Shown here one piece after another: positions 28,223 through 36,369 of a stretch of DNA of 64,000 nt (position 1 is the stretch's first letter; each line of letters starts with the position of its first letter). Under the pieces are notes generated by a model. That model had not been told where the DNA came from, searched no databases, and was given only the letters and a program-made list of their open reading frames with translations. A program made the position numbers and the translations under genes. The stretch is from Bacteroidales bacterium (GTDB lineage: Bacteria; Bacteroidota; Bacteroidia; Bacteroidales; UBA932): assembly GCA_016281315.1 (NCBI GenBank), contig JAEEIJ010000059.1, positions 85,798-149,797 of the forward strand, read 5' to 3'.

Positions 28223-28253
28223 CAAAAGTACGGATTATTGCAGATTTTTCAAA
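28223..28253 (-). promoter_or_regulatory. Promoter of the coaX operon (-33 TTTG, -7 TACTTTTG)
   Basis: On the minus strand TTTG (28250-28253) and TACTTTTG (28223-28230) are separated by 19 bases, both exact Bacteroidetes consensus elements. The -33 box lies within the last codons of mfd, and the coaX ATG follows the -7 box after six bases. Confidence 0.75.
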
Positions 28254-31200
28254 ATCCGGAGGGCCTTGTCCAGGGTATCCACGCCCCGGGAAACGGTGCG
28301 AAGGCGCCCGCCTTCCTGATTGAATTTGTACTGGCCCGGGTTCTCGTTCACGCGGCCCAGCACCTGTTCGAATGTTTTGGACTTATAGTAGGCCGACATC
28401 GGATTGCTCACGAAGAACATAATCTGCATCCCGTTCTTGATGATGATTCTCTCAAAGCCCAGGACGGTACCCAAATTTCTGATTTTCACCACATTGAGCA
28501 GGTTCTTCACCTCGTCAGGGAGGGGCCCGAAGCGGTCTTCGATCTGCCGGCCGATACGGTCCACTTCCTTCTCGTCGGTCTGGGCGTCCAGCATCTTGTA
28601 GATGCGGATCTTTTCGGCCGTAATGTCGATGTATTCGTCCGGGATGAGGGCCGGCCGGTCTGTCTCGATGGTGCAGTCGTCCACGAACTTTTCCCCATTC
28701 CTCCGCACCTGGATGCCGGTTTCCACGCCCAGCTCTTCCATCGCTTCGGAGAGGATTTTCTGATAAGTCTCGTAGCCCATATCGGTAATGAAGCCGCTCT
28801 GTTCGGCCCCGAGGAGGTTCCCCGCGCCGCGGATGTCCAGGTCCTGCATCGCGATGTTGAAGCCGCTGCCAAGGTCCGAGAACTCCTCGATGGCCCTGAG
28901 GCGCCGCCTGGCGTCGTCCGTCAGGGAAATCAGCGGCGGGACGATGAGGTAGCAGAAGGCTTTGCGGTTCGATCGGCCCACCCGGCCCCGCAGCTGATGG
29001 AGGTCGCTCAGGCCGATGTTCTGCGCCTGGTTCACGATGATGGTGTTGGCGTTCGGGATGTCCAGCCCGTTCTCGATGATGGTGGTGCAGAGCAGGAGGT
29101 CGTAATCCCCGCGCATAAAGGAGAGCATCCGGTCTTCCAGGTCGCGGGAGGACATCTGGCCGTGCGCCACGCAGATTTTCATATCGGGTACGAGCCGATG
29201 GAGGATGTCGTGGATGGCCGGGAGTTCCTCCACCTTGTTGTGCAGGAAGAAAATCTGCCCGCCGCGGTTGAGTTCGTAATTGATGATGCTCTTGATTTCG
29301 GCCTCGTTGAAGAGGATGATCTCCGTCTGGATGGGGATGCGGTTGGGCGGGGGCGTCTGGATGATGGAAAGGTCGCGGGCACCCAGGAGGGAGAACTGCA
29401 TCGTACGGGGAATGGGGGTGGCCGTGAGGGTGAGGGTATCCACCGCCAGGCGCACCTGCCGCAGCTTTTCCTTGGCGCTCACGCCGAACTTCTGTTCCTC
29501 GTCTATCACCAGCAGGCCCAGGTCCTTGAATTCGAAGCCTTCTCCCAGAATTTTGTGCGTGCCGATGAGGATGTCGATCTGCCCGGACTTCAGGCGTTTC
29601 TTGATATCGGTGATTTGTTTTGCGCTCCTGAGGCGGCTCACGTACTCCACCGTGCAGGGAAGGCCTTCCAGTCGGGATTTAAAGGTCTCGTAATGCTGGA
29701 GGGAAAGGATGGTGGTGGGCACCAGGACGGCCACCTGTTTGGAGTCCGAAACGGCCTTGAATGCCGCCCGGATGGCGATTTCCGTCTTGCCGAAACCCAC
29801 GTCGCCGCAGACGAGGCGGTCCATCGGGCAGGTATCCTCCATATCCTCCTTCACGGCCTTGGTGGCGCGCTCCTGATCCGGCGTATCCTCGTACATAAAG
29901 GAAGATTCCAGTTCTTCCTGCAGGTAGGTATCCGGGGAGAAGGCGAAGCCCTTCGCCGCCCGGCGTTTCGCATAGAGTTGGATGAGTTCCTTCGCGATAT
30001 CCTTGACACGAGATTTGGCGCTTCCCTTCAGGTTGCTCCAGGTCTTGGATCCCAGTTTGTTGATGCGCGGGGCCTCCCCTTCCTTGCTGCGGAAACGGGA
30101 AATCTTGTGCAGGGAGTGAACGGAAACAAACACCACGTCACCGCCCTGATACTGGAGTTTCACCACTTCGTGCACGCGGCCGTAGTCGTCCTTCAGTTTC
30201 ACCAGACCGCCGAAGACGCCCACGCCGTGGTCGATATGCACCACATAGTCGCCCAGGTTGAAGGCCTGCAGGTCGTTCAGGGTGAGCTGTTCGCTCTTTT
30301 CCACCGTCCGGCGCATCCGCACGCGGTGGAAGCGGTCGAAGATTTCGTGGTCCGTGTACCAGCAAACCTTATCCTCCCCGTCCACGAAGCCCGCGTGGAT
30401 GTTCTTTTCCTTTACGAACTCCGGCAGTAGGGCGTGTTCTTCCTGCAGCATAATGGAGCGCAGACGTTCCAGCTGGCTTTCCTTCTCGCCAAAAATATAC
30501 ACCTTGTAACCGCTTTCCATCCTGCTCCGGATGTCGGAGATCAGGAGTTCGAAACTCTTGTTGAAAACGGGCTGCGGGCTGATGCTGAACTTAATGGACG
30601 GGGCATCGCCTTTCTGCAGGGGAGTATCCAGATAAACGTGTCGGAATTGGACGGCTGAAGGGAAAAAAGCCGCTTCCTTATACATATCGGAGGAATCCAG
30701 CCACACGACGGAATCCTCCGGCAGCAGATGGAGAAGGCTCTCCCCTTCCCCGGTTTCCCGGGCGGCGATATCCGGATAGATATCGGCCCGCTCCACTTCC
30801 TCCACGGAAAGCTGGGTATTGCAGTCGAAAACGTGGATGCGGTCCACCTCGTTGCCGAAGAAAGTAAGACGATAGGGCCGCTCCAGCGAATAGGAGAAGA
30901 TGTCAACCACGCCGCCGCGCAGGGCGAACTGGCCGGGGGCCGATACGAAGTCCACCTTCTCGAAACCTTCTTCTATAAGGCGTGTGCGTAGTTTGTCGTG
31001 CGGACAGTCGTCCCCTTTATGAATAGAGAAGAGGGCGCCCGTGAGTTTTTGGGCCGATGGAATCTTCTCCTCCAGCGCCTCGGGGTAAGTGACCAGGAAG
31101 AGGCGCTTGTCATCGGCCTTTAAAAGGCGGCCGATGGCGGCGGTGCGCTGGACTACCAGGGAAGACTTGTAATTGCTGCGCTCGACGCTTTTTCCCGACT

Positions 31201-31432
31201 CCGGCAGGTAGAAAACGCAGTCGCCCTCCACCAGGTTGTACAGATCGGCCGCACAGTATTCCGCCGCTTCGCGGGTGGGAAGAATAACCAGATGGGTGCC
31301 TTCTGCAGCCACCTGGGACAGCACCGCCCAGCGGGCCGACAAAAAAAGCCCGCTGCAAAAGATTTCTCTACTGTTTTCGAGTTTCTTTTGCAGGAGCGAC
31401 GAGGAGGATGTACTTATCAACAATTTCCCCAT
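28235..31432 (-). CDS. mfd: Transcription-repair coupling factor
   Basis: Mfd removes stalled RNA polymerase from lesions and recruits UvrA. The protein (1065 residues from the chosen start) has an N-terminal UvrB-like region, the RNA polymerase interaction segment with GDYVVHIDHGVGVFGGL, and an SF2 motor with Walker A CGDVGFGKTE near residue 540 and the DEEQ box near 642. The RecG-like segment with QLRGRVGRSNRKAFCY and the C-terminal TRCF domain follow. The frame is open to 31504, but the ATG at 31432 is preferred: it is preceded by AGGA and the upstream part is an AT-rich island of non-coding character. Confidence 0.95.
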   Translation of the reverse strand: MGKLLISTSSSSLLQKKLENSREIFCSGLFLSARWAVLSQVAAEGTHLVILPTREAAEYCAADLYNLVEGDCVFYLPESGKSVERSNYKSSLVVQRTAAIGRLLKADDKRLFLVTYPEALEEKIPSAQKLTGALFSIHKGDDCPHDKLRTRLIEEGFEKVDFVSAPGQFALRGGVVDIFSYSLERPYRLTFFGNEVDRIHVFDCNTQLSVEEVERADIYPDIAARETGEGESLLHLLPEDSVVWLDSSDMYKEAAFFPSAVQFRHVYLDTPLQKGDAPSIKFSISPQPVFNKSFELLISDIRSRMESGYKVYIFGEKESQLERLRSIMLQEEHALLPEFVKEKNIHAGFVDGEDKVCWYTDHEIFDRFHRVRMRRTVEKSEQLTLNDLQAFNLGDYVVHIDHGVGVFGGLVKLKDDYGRVHEVVKLQYQGGDVVFVSVHSLHKISRFRSKEGEAPRINKLGSKTWSNLKGSAKSRVKDIAKELIQLYAKRRAAKGFAFSPDTYLQEELESSFMYEDTPDQERATKAVKEDMEDTCPMDRLVCGDVGFGKTEIAIRAAFKAVSDSKQVAVLVPTTILSLQHYETFKSRLEGLPCTVEYVSRLRSAKQITDIKKRLKSGQIDILIGTHKILGEGFEFKDLGLLVIDEEQKFGVSAKEKLRQVRLAVDTLTLTATPIPRTMQFSLLGARDLSIIQTPPPNRIPIQTEIILFNEAEIKSIINYELNRGGQIFFLHNKVEELPAIHDILHRLVPDMKICVAHGQMSSRDLEDRMLSFMRGDYDLLLCTTIIENGLDIPNANTIIVNQAQNIGLSDLHQLRGRVGRSNRKAFCYLIVPPLISLTDDARRRLRAIEEFSDLGSGFNIAMQDLDIRGAGNLLGAEQSGFITDMGYETYQKILSEAMEELGVETGIQVRRNGEKFVDDCTIETDRPALIPDEYIDITAEKIRIYKMLDAQTDEKEVDRIGRQIEDRFGPLPDEVKNLLNVVKIRNLGTVLGFERIIIKNGMQIMFFVSNPMSAYYKSKTFEQVLGRVNENPGQYKFNQEGGRLRTVSRGVDTLDKALRILKNLQ

Positions 31433-31660
31433 TTTTTCCTGTTGAAAAGCTGTTGATATCCCTGTTGATAACCGGGGCCTGGAAAAGGCGCCCGTTTTAT
31501 TCAAAATCCATCAACAGGAAAAATCCTTCTTTTCAACACTTATTTTTATCTGTAAAATACTGGTTTTTAAGAGTTTAATAAATACTTTCAACTTATCAAC
31601 AAAGCTATAAAAACCAATACATTCAAAAATAAAAACTATATTTGTACTTGAATTGAAAGC
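31414..31660. other. Candidate replication origin: AT-rich island with TTATCAACA 9-mers
   Basis: The sequence holds TTATCAACA at 31414-31422 and 31593-31601, its complement TGTTGATAA at 31463-31471, and near copies TGTTGATAT (31451-31459) and CCATCAACA (31508-31516). These differ by one base from the E. coli DnaA box TTATCCACA. Positions 31505-31660 are visibly AT-rich in an otherwise GC-rich window. Genes diverge from here in both directions (mfd left, ruvB right), and two parS sites lie 19 kb away. The DnaA-binding role is inference. Confidence 0.4.
31637..31644 (+). promoter_or_regulatory. -7 box of ruvB
   Basis: TATATTTG is an exact TAnnTTTG match, 28 bases before the ruvB ATG. Exact minus-strand matches at 31600-31607 (TAGCTTTG) and 31624-31631 (TATTTTTG) could drive mfd with a long leader. 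Confidence 0.55.
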
Positions 31661-31672
31661 CGTTACCGACGT

Positions 31673-32713
31673 ATGTCCGAATTCGACCCTCACGCAAGCA
31701 TCGACCGCAAAGATAGTGAATTTGAAGGAATAATCCGCCCGCAGGAGCTGGAGGATTTTACCGGCCAGAAGGAAATTGTCTCCAACCTGTCCATTTATAT
31801 TAAAGCCGCCAAGATGCGCGGCGAAGCCCTGGACCACGTCCTCTTCCACGGCCCTCCCGGTCTGGGAAAGACCACCCTCGCCCATATCATCGCCAACGAG
31901 ATGGGGGTGAATATGAAGGTTACTTCCGGTCCCGTACTTGACAAGCCGGGCGACCTGGCGGGGCTCCTGACTTCCCTGGAAACGGGCGACGTGCTCTTTA
32001 TCGACGAAATTCATCGGCTATCGGCCGAAGTGGAGGAATACCTTTATTCGGCGATGGAGGACTATGTCATCGACATTATGATCGACAAGGGCCCGGGGGC
32101 GCGTTCCGTGAGGATCAACCTCAATCCCTTTACGCTGGTGGGGGCGACCACCCGGAGCGGCCTTCTGACGGCGCCGCTCAGGGACCGCTTCGGCATCAAC
32201 TGTGCTCTGGAGTATTATGATACGGATGACCTGCGGAAGATCGTCCTGCGCAGCGCCCGCATCCTGAACCTGGAAGTGGACGAAGATGCGGCCTACGAGA
32301 TTGCTCTCCGGAGCCGCGGAACGGCCCGTATCGCCAACGCTTTACTCAAACGCGTCCGCGACTTCGCACAGGTACTGGGCGACGGCCGTATCAACCTGGA
32401 AATCACGCGTTTCGCCCTCAATAAACTCAAAATCGACAAGCGCGGGCTGGATGCCATCGACAACAAGATACTCCGGACACTCATCCTTACTTTCAAGGGC
32501 GGGCCCGTGGGAATAGGCACCCTGGCCACCTCCGTGAGCGAGGATGCGGGAACGCTGGAAGAGGTGTACGAACCCTTCCTTATTAAAGAAGGCTTCCTCA
32601 TCCGCACCCAGCGCGGCCGCGTGGCGACGGAACTCACCTATCACCATCTGGGAATGGACGAGTATCTGCCGCAGCGCAAGTATAACCCGGACGACAACGG
32701 TTCGTTATTTTAG
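31673..32713 (+). CDS. ruvB: Holliday junction branch-migration helicase RuvB
   Basis: RuvB is the AAA+ motor that drives branch migration with RuvA (encoded at 50740-51327). Walker A GPPGLGKT is at residues 60-67, Walker B LFIDEIH near 108-114, sensor segment [20 protein letters not shown] near 160, and the C-terminal winged helix ends with YHHLGM. Length (346) is normal. The ATG at 31673 gives the usual N-terminus with the [13 protein letters not shown] segment. Confidence 0.97.
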   Translation: MSEFDPHASIDRKDSEFEGIIRPQELEDFTGQKEIVSNLSIYIKAAKMRGEALDHVLFHGPPGLGKTTLAHIIANEMGVNMKVTSGPVLDKPGDLAGLLTSLETGDVLFIDEIHRLSAEVEEYLYSAMEDYVIDIMIDKGPGARSVRINLNPFTLVGATTRSGLLTAPLRDRFGINCALEYYDTDDLRKIVLRSARILNLEVDEDAAYEIALRSRGTARIANALLKRVRDFAQVLGDGRINLEITRFALNKLKIDKRGLDAIDNKILRTLILTFKGGPVGIGTLATSVSEDAGTLEEVYEPFLIKEGFLIRTQRGRVATELTYHHLGMDEYLPQRKYNPDDNGSLF

Positions 32714-32723
32714 GGAAAATTCT

Positions 32724-32731
32724 TATTTTTG
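32724..32731 (+). promoter_or_regulatory. -7 box of frdAB
   Basis: TATTTTTG is an exact TAnnTTTG match, 29 bases before the frdA ATG, directly after the ruvB stop. Confidence 0.6.
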
Positions 32732-32760
32732 TAGGATAGAAATACCAATAATTAATCTAT

Positions 32761-34710
32761 ATGTCAGATCCAAAACTGATTTCCAAGATTCCGGACGGAC
32801 CGCTCAAGGATAAATGGTCCAAGCGCAAAGCCGAAATCCGTATCGTTTCCCCGAACAACAAAAGGAAACTGGAAGTAATCGTAGTAGGAACCGGCCTGGG
32901 CGGTGCGTCTGCAGCTGCCTCCCTGGGCGAGATGGGCTACAACGTAAAAATCTTCTGCATCAGCGATTCCCCGCGCCGGGCGCATTCTATCGCGGCCCAG
33001 GGAGGTATCAACGCTGCGAAGAACTACCAGAACGACAACGACTCCGTTTACAGGCTGTTTTACGATACCATCAAGGGCGGTGACTACCGTTCCCGCGAGG
33101 CCAACGTATACCGTCTGGCAGAGGTGAGTGCGGCCATCATCGACCAGTGCGTGGCACAGGGCGTTCCTTTCGCCCGGGAATACGGCGGTTACCTGGCGAA
33201 CCGTTCCTTCGGCGGCGTACAGGTGAGCCGCACCTTCTATGCCCGCGGACAAACCGGCCAGCAGCTGCTCCTGGGGGCTTATGCTTCCCTGAACAAGGAA
33301 ATCGCCGCCGGTACGGTGAAGAGTTATCCGCGTCACGAGATGCTGGATCTGGTCATTATCAACGGAGAGGCCAAGGGTATCATCGCCAGGAACCTGGTCA
33401 CCGGTGAAATCGAGCGCTTCGGCGCCCACGCCGTGGTGCTGGCAACCGGCGGTTACGGAAATACCTATTTCCTTTCCACCAACGCGATGAATTCCAACGG
33501 CAGCGCGGCGATGCAGGCCTACCGCAAAGGCGCTTTCTTCGCCAATCCCTGCTTCGCCCAGATCCACCCCACCTGTATTCCGGTGCACGGCGACCAGCAG
33601 TGCAAACTCACCCTGATGAGCGAGTCCCTGCGCAACGACGGCCGCATCTGGGTACCCAAGAAGAAGGAGGATGTGGAAAAGCTCCGGAAACACGAAATCA
33701 AACCTTCCCAGATTCCGGAAGAGGACCGCGACTACTATCTCGAGCGCCGCTATCCCGCCTTCGGCAACCTGGTGCCGCGTGACGTGGCTTCCCGCGCCGC
33801 CAAGGAGCGCTGCGACGCAGGCTTCGGCGTGAACGAGACCGGCCTCGCCGTGTTCCTGGACTTTGCCGACGCCATCAAGCGTCTGGGGCACCAGCGCGTG
33901 CAGGAGCGTTACGGCAATCTCTTCGATATGTACGAGAAAATCACATCCACTTCTCCCTGGGAGGAGCCGATGATGATTTATCCCGCCATCCACTATACGA
34001 TGGGCGGTCTCTGGGTGGACTACGACCTCCAGACCACCATCCCCGGCCTCTATGCCATCGGTGAAGCCAACTTCTCCGACCACGGCGGCAACCGGCTGGG
34101 TGCATCGGCCCTGATGCAGGGTCTGGCCGACGGCTACTTCATCCTGCCTTATACCATCGGCGACTACCTTTCCCATAAGTTTGCGGAGCCCAAGACGGAT
34201 ACCTCCGCGCCCGAATTTGCAGAGGCCGAAAAAGCCGTCAAGGAGCGCATTGCGAAACTCTTCGCCGTGAACGGTACGGAGACGGTGGACAGCATTCACA
34301 AGAAACTCGGCCACATTATGTGGGAGTATGTGGGGATGGCCCGAAACGAGGAAGGCCTTAAAAAGGGTATCGAGGAAATCAAAGCCCTGCGCGAGGACTT
34401 CTGGAAGAGTGTGAAGGTGCCCGGTACCAACGCCGAATTCAACCAGGAACTGGAAAAAGCTCTGCGCCTGGTGGATTTCTTCGACATTGGCGAACTGATG
34501 GCCCGCGACGCCCTTAACCGCAAGGAATCCTGCGGCGGACACTTCCGCGAAGAAATGCAGACGGAAGAAGGCGAGACCAAACGCGACGACAAGAACTTTA
34601 TGTACGTGGCCGCTTGGGAGTATAAGGGCGAAGGAAAGGAACCCGAACTCCACAAGGAGGAACTCCAGTACGAAAACATCAAGATTGCAACCCGTAACTA
34701 CAAAGACTAA
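32761..34710 (+). CDS. frdA: Fumarate reductase / succinate dehydrogenase flavoprotein subunit
   Basis: This is the catalytic subunit of the quinol:fumarate reductase or succinate dehydrogenase complex. The FAD Rossmann motif is [12 protein letters not shown] at about residues 42-53. His75 in [12 protein letters not shown] is the covalent flavin site. Further conserved parts are [15 protein letters not shown], the Arg-rich capping region and the [10 protein letters not shown] loop. At 649 residues it has the length of the B-type enzymes of Bacteroidetes. It is fused in operon with frdB by a one-base overlap. In gut Bacteroidetes it serves anaerobic fumarate respiration. Confidence 0.95.
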   Translation: MSDPKLISKIPDGPLKDKWSKRKAEIRIVSPNNKRKLEVIVVGTGLGGASAAASLGEMGYNVKIFCISDSPRRAHSIAAQGGINAAKNYQNDNDSVYRLFYDTIKGGDYRSREANVYRLAEVSAAIIDQCVAQGVPFAREYGGYLANRSFGGVQVSRTFYARGQTGQQLLLGAYASLNKEIAAGTVKSYPRHEMLDLVIINGEAKGIIARNLVTGEIERFGAHAVVLATGGYGNTYFLSTNAMNSNGSAAMQAYRKGAFFANPCFAQIHPTCIPVHGDQQCKLTLMSESLRNDGRIWVPKKKEDVEKLRKHEIKPSQIPEEDRDYYLERRYPAFGNLVPRDVASRAAKERCDAGFGVNETGLAVFLDFADAIKRLGHQRVQERYGNLFDMYEKITSTSPWEEPMMIYPAIHYTMGGLWVDYDLQTTIPGLYAIGEANFSDHGGNRLGASALMQGLADGYFILPYTIGDYLSHKFAEPKTDTSAPEFAEAEKAVKERIAKLFAVNGTETVDSIHKKLGHIMWEYVGMARNEEGLKKGIEEIKALREDFWKSVKVPGTNAEFNQELEKALRLVDFFDIGELMARDALNRKESCGGHFREEMQTEEGETKRDDKNFMYVAAWEYKGEGKEPELHKEELQYENIKIATRNYKD

Positions 34711-35453
34711 TGGAATATAATGTGAAAGTATGGCGTCAGAAGAACGCCAAGGCAAAAGGCCATTTCGAAACCTATCACGTTACGGATGTGGAGGAAGACG
34801 CTTCCTTCCTGGAAATGCTTGATATCCTGAACGACCAGCTCATCCGGCAGGGGGTGGAACCCATCGCTTTCGACCACGACTGCCGCGAGGGTATCTGCGG
34901 TGCGTGTTCGCTGTACATCGACGGCCGCGCCCACGGTCCGGACGACCAGGTGACCACCTGTCAGCTCTTTATGCGTCACTTCAAACCCGGCGCAACCATT
35001 ACCGTGGAACCCTGGCGCAGCGGCGCTTTCCCGGTGATAAAGGACCTGGTTGTAGACCGCGGTGCCTTTGATAAGATTCTGCAGGCCGGCGGTTTCATTA
35101 CCGTCCGCACCGGCAGCGCCCAGGACGGCAACAACATCCTCATTCCGCACGACGATGCGGAACTCTCGATGGATGCGGCTGCCTGCGTGGGTTGCGGCGC
35201 GTGCGTAGCCACCTGTAAGAATGGATCGGCGATGCTGTTCGTGGCCGCCCGCGTGAGTTCGCTGGCCCTGCTGCCGCAGGGAAAACCCGAAGCCGCCCGC
35301 CGTGCCCGCGCCATGGTGGCAAAGATGGACGAACTGGGCTTCGGCAACTGCACGAACACCCGCGCCTGCGAGATGGAATGCCCGAAACACGTAACCATCG
35401 ACCACATCGCAAGGCTGAACAGGGAATACCTAAAGGCAAGGTTCAGCGAATAA
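34710..35453 (+). CDS. frdB: Fumarate reductase / succinate dehydrogenase iron-sulfur subunit
   Basis: This subunit carries electrons between the quinone site and the flavin. The [2Fe-2S] ligands are Cys58, Cys63, Cys66 and Cys84 ([10 protein letters not shown]). The C-terminal domain has [11 protein letters not shown] and [13 protein letters not shown] for the other two clusters. Length is 247. A terminator follows directly. The cytochrome b subunit that normally precedes frdA in Bacteroidetes is not next to this pair. Confidence 0.95.
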   Translation: MEYNVKVWRQKNAKAKGHFETYHVTDVEEDASFLEMLDILNDQLIRQGVEPIAFDHDCREGICGACSLYIDGRAHGPDDQVTTCQLFMRHFKPGATITVEPWRSGAFPVIKDLVVDRGAFDKILQAGGFITVRTGSAQDGNNILIPHDDAELSMDAAACVGCGACVATCKNGSAMLFVAARVSSLALLPQGKPEAARRARAMVAKMDELGFGNCTNTRACEMECPKHVTIDHIARLNREYLKARFSE

Positions 35454-35456
35454 AGT

Positions 35457-35485
35457 AAAAGCTCCGGAGTCCGGAGCTTTTCTTT
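35457..35485. terminator. Terminator after frdB
   Basis: AAAAGCTCCGGA and TCCGGAGCTTTT form a tight hairpin flanked by A and T runs (35457-35481), four bases after the frdB stop. The symmetry allows it to serve the convergent PorV/PorQ-like gene as well. Confidence 0.85.
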
Positions 35486-36363
35486 TAGAAACTGTATCCC
35501 AAACCTGCGCTGATTGTATTTCCCAAATATTGGGAGGCGGTGAGGTAGGATACGTCCAGATGGATTCCCTTCCATTTGAAACCGACACCCAGTGCCAGAT
35601 GGGAAGGAATCGGACTCTTCCCTGTGCCGATATGATAGCCGGCCCGGGCGAAGACCATGTCCTTAAAGGCATATTGCGCGCCTATGGAAGCCGCAAACCC
35701 CAGGTTCAGGTAATAGTCTGCGTCCACGGCCAGTTTGAGGCCGCTTATGGGACTGTAGTCTGCCCCGCCTTTGATTACCATAGGAAGTTTATAGGCCTGG
35801 TCGCCGGATTTTACGGGCGTTCCCAGGGCACTGACCCCGGCGCTGGCGTTTATCTTGGCGCTGTGGAAGAGTACGAATACATCGGCGTAGAAGGCTGTGT
35901 ATTTGGCATCATCGGCCAGTTTCTGGTTGGCCATCACGGCCTTGACGCCCAGGGAAAGGAAATCCGTGAAGGCAAAACCGAGCCCGATTCCGGCCATAAG
36001 GTCGGCGGGGGTAAAGTTTCCTTTTTCGTTGCCGGTTTCCGTATAGACGGTGTAAGGCTTTCCTGCTTGATAAGCCCCGATGACAGAAAGGCCGAAACGG
36101 CTGCTGAAGGGGATGGAAGCCATCAGGTTGAAGTGATTTTCTTTACCGGGCGCCCAAAGCTGATAGGAGAAAAGGGCGTCTCCGGCCTGGAATGGAATGG
36201 CGGCGGGATTGAACAGGGCCGACGTAGCCTGCGTCCCGGCCATGGCGGCCGTGGCGGGGTTGCGGTCGATGCTCACAAAGGGCATGGCGGCGCCCATTTC
36301 CTGCGCTGCGGCACTAAGGCTGAGCGCGGTGAAAAGAAGGAAAATGGATACTGTCTTTTTCAT
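35485..36363 (-). CDS. PorV/PorQ-family outer-membrane protein
   Basis: This is a 292-residue predicted barrel. Its signal peptide is followed by FVSIDRNPATAAMAGTQATSALFNPAAIPF, cited here by its key parts NPATAAMAG and ALFNPAA, which are the hallmarks of the PorV/PorQ family. Members act in type IX secretion (PorV shuttles cargo from the translocon to the attachment complex) or have unknown surface roles. The strands run to a C-terminal aromatic residue (LGYSF). It is the third gene of an operon with a T9SS cargo protease, six bases downstream of it, which favours a link to T9SS. It is shorter than typical PorV. Confidence 0.8.
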   Translation of the reverse strand: MKKTVSIFLLFTALSLSAAAQEMGAAMPFVSIDRNPATAAMAGTQATSALFNPAAIPFQAGDALFSYQLWAPGKENHFNLMASIPFSSRFGLSVIGAYQAGKPYTVYTETGNEKGNFTPADLMAGIGLGFAFTDFLSLGVKAVMANQKLADDAKYTAFYADVFVLFHSAKINASAGVSALGTPVKSGDQAYKLPMVIKGGADYSPISGLKLAVDADYYLNLGFAASIGAQYAFKDMVFARAGYHIGTGKSPIPSHLALGVGFKWKGIHLDVSYLTASQYLGNTISAGLGYSF

Positions 36364-36369
36364 GGCCGC

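Noticed and set aside
31433..31504. 24-residue N-terminal extension of Mfd
   Set aside because: It lies in the AT-rich island and contains the 9-mer repeats; the ATG at 31432 begins the usual N-terminal sequence with a purine-rich stretch in front.
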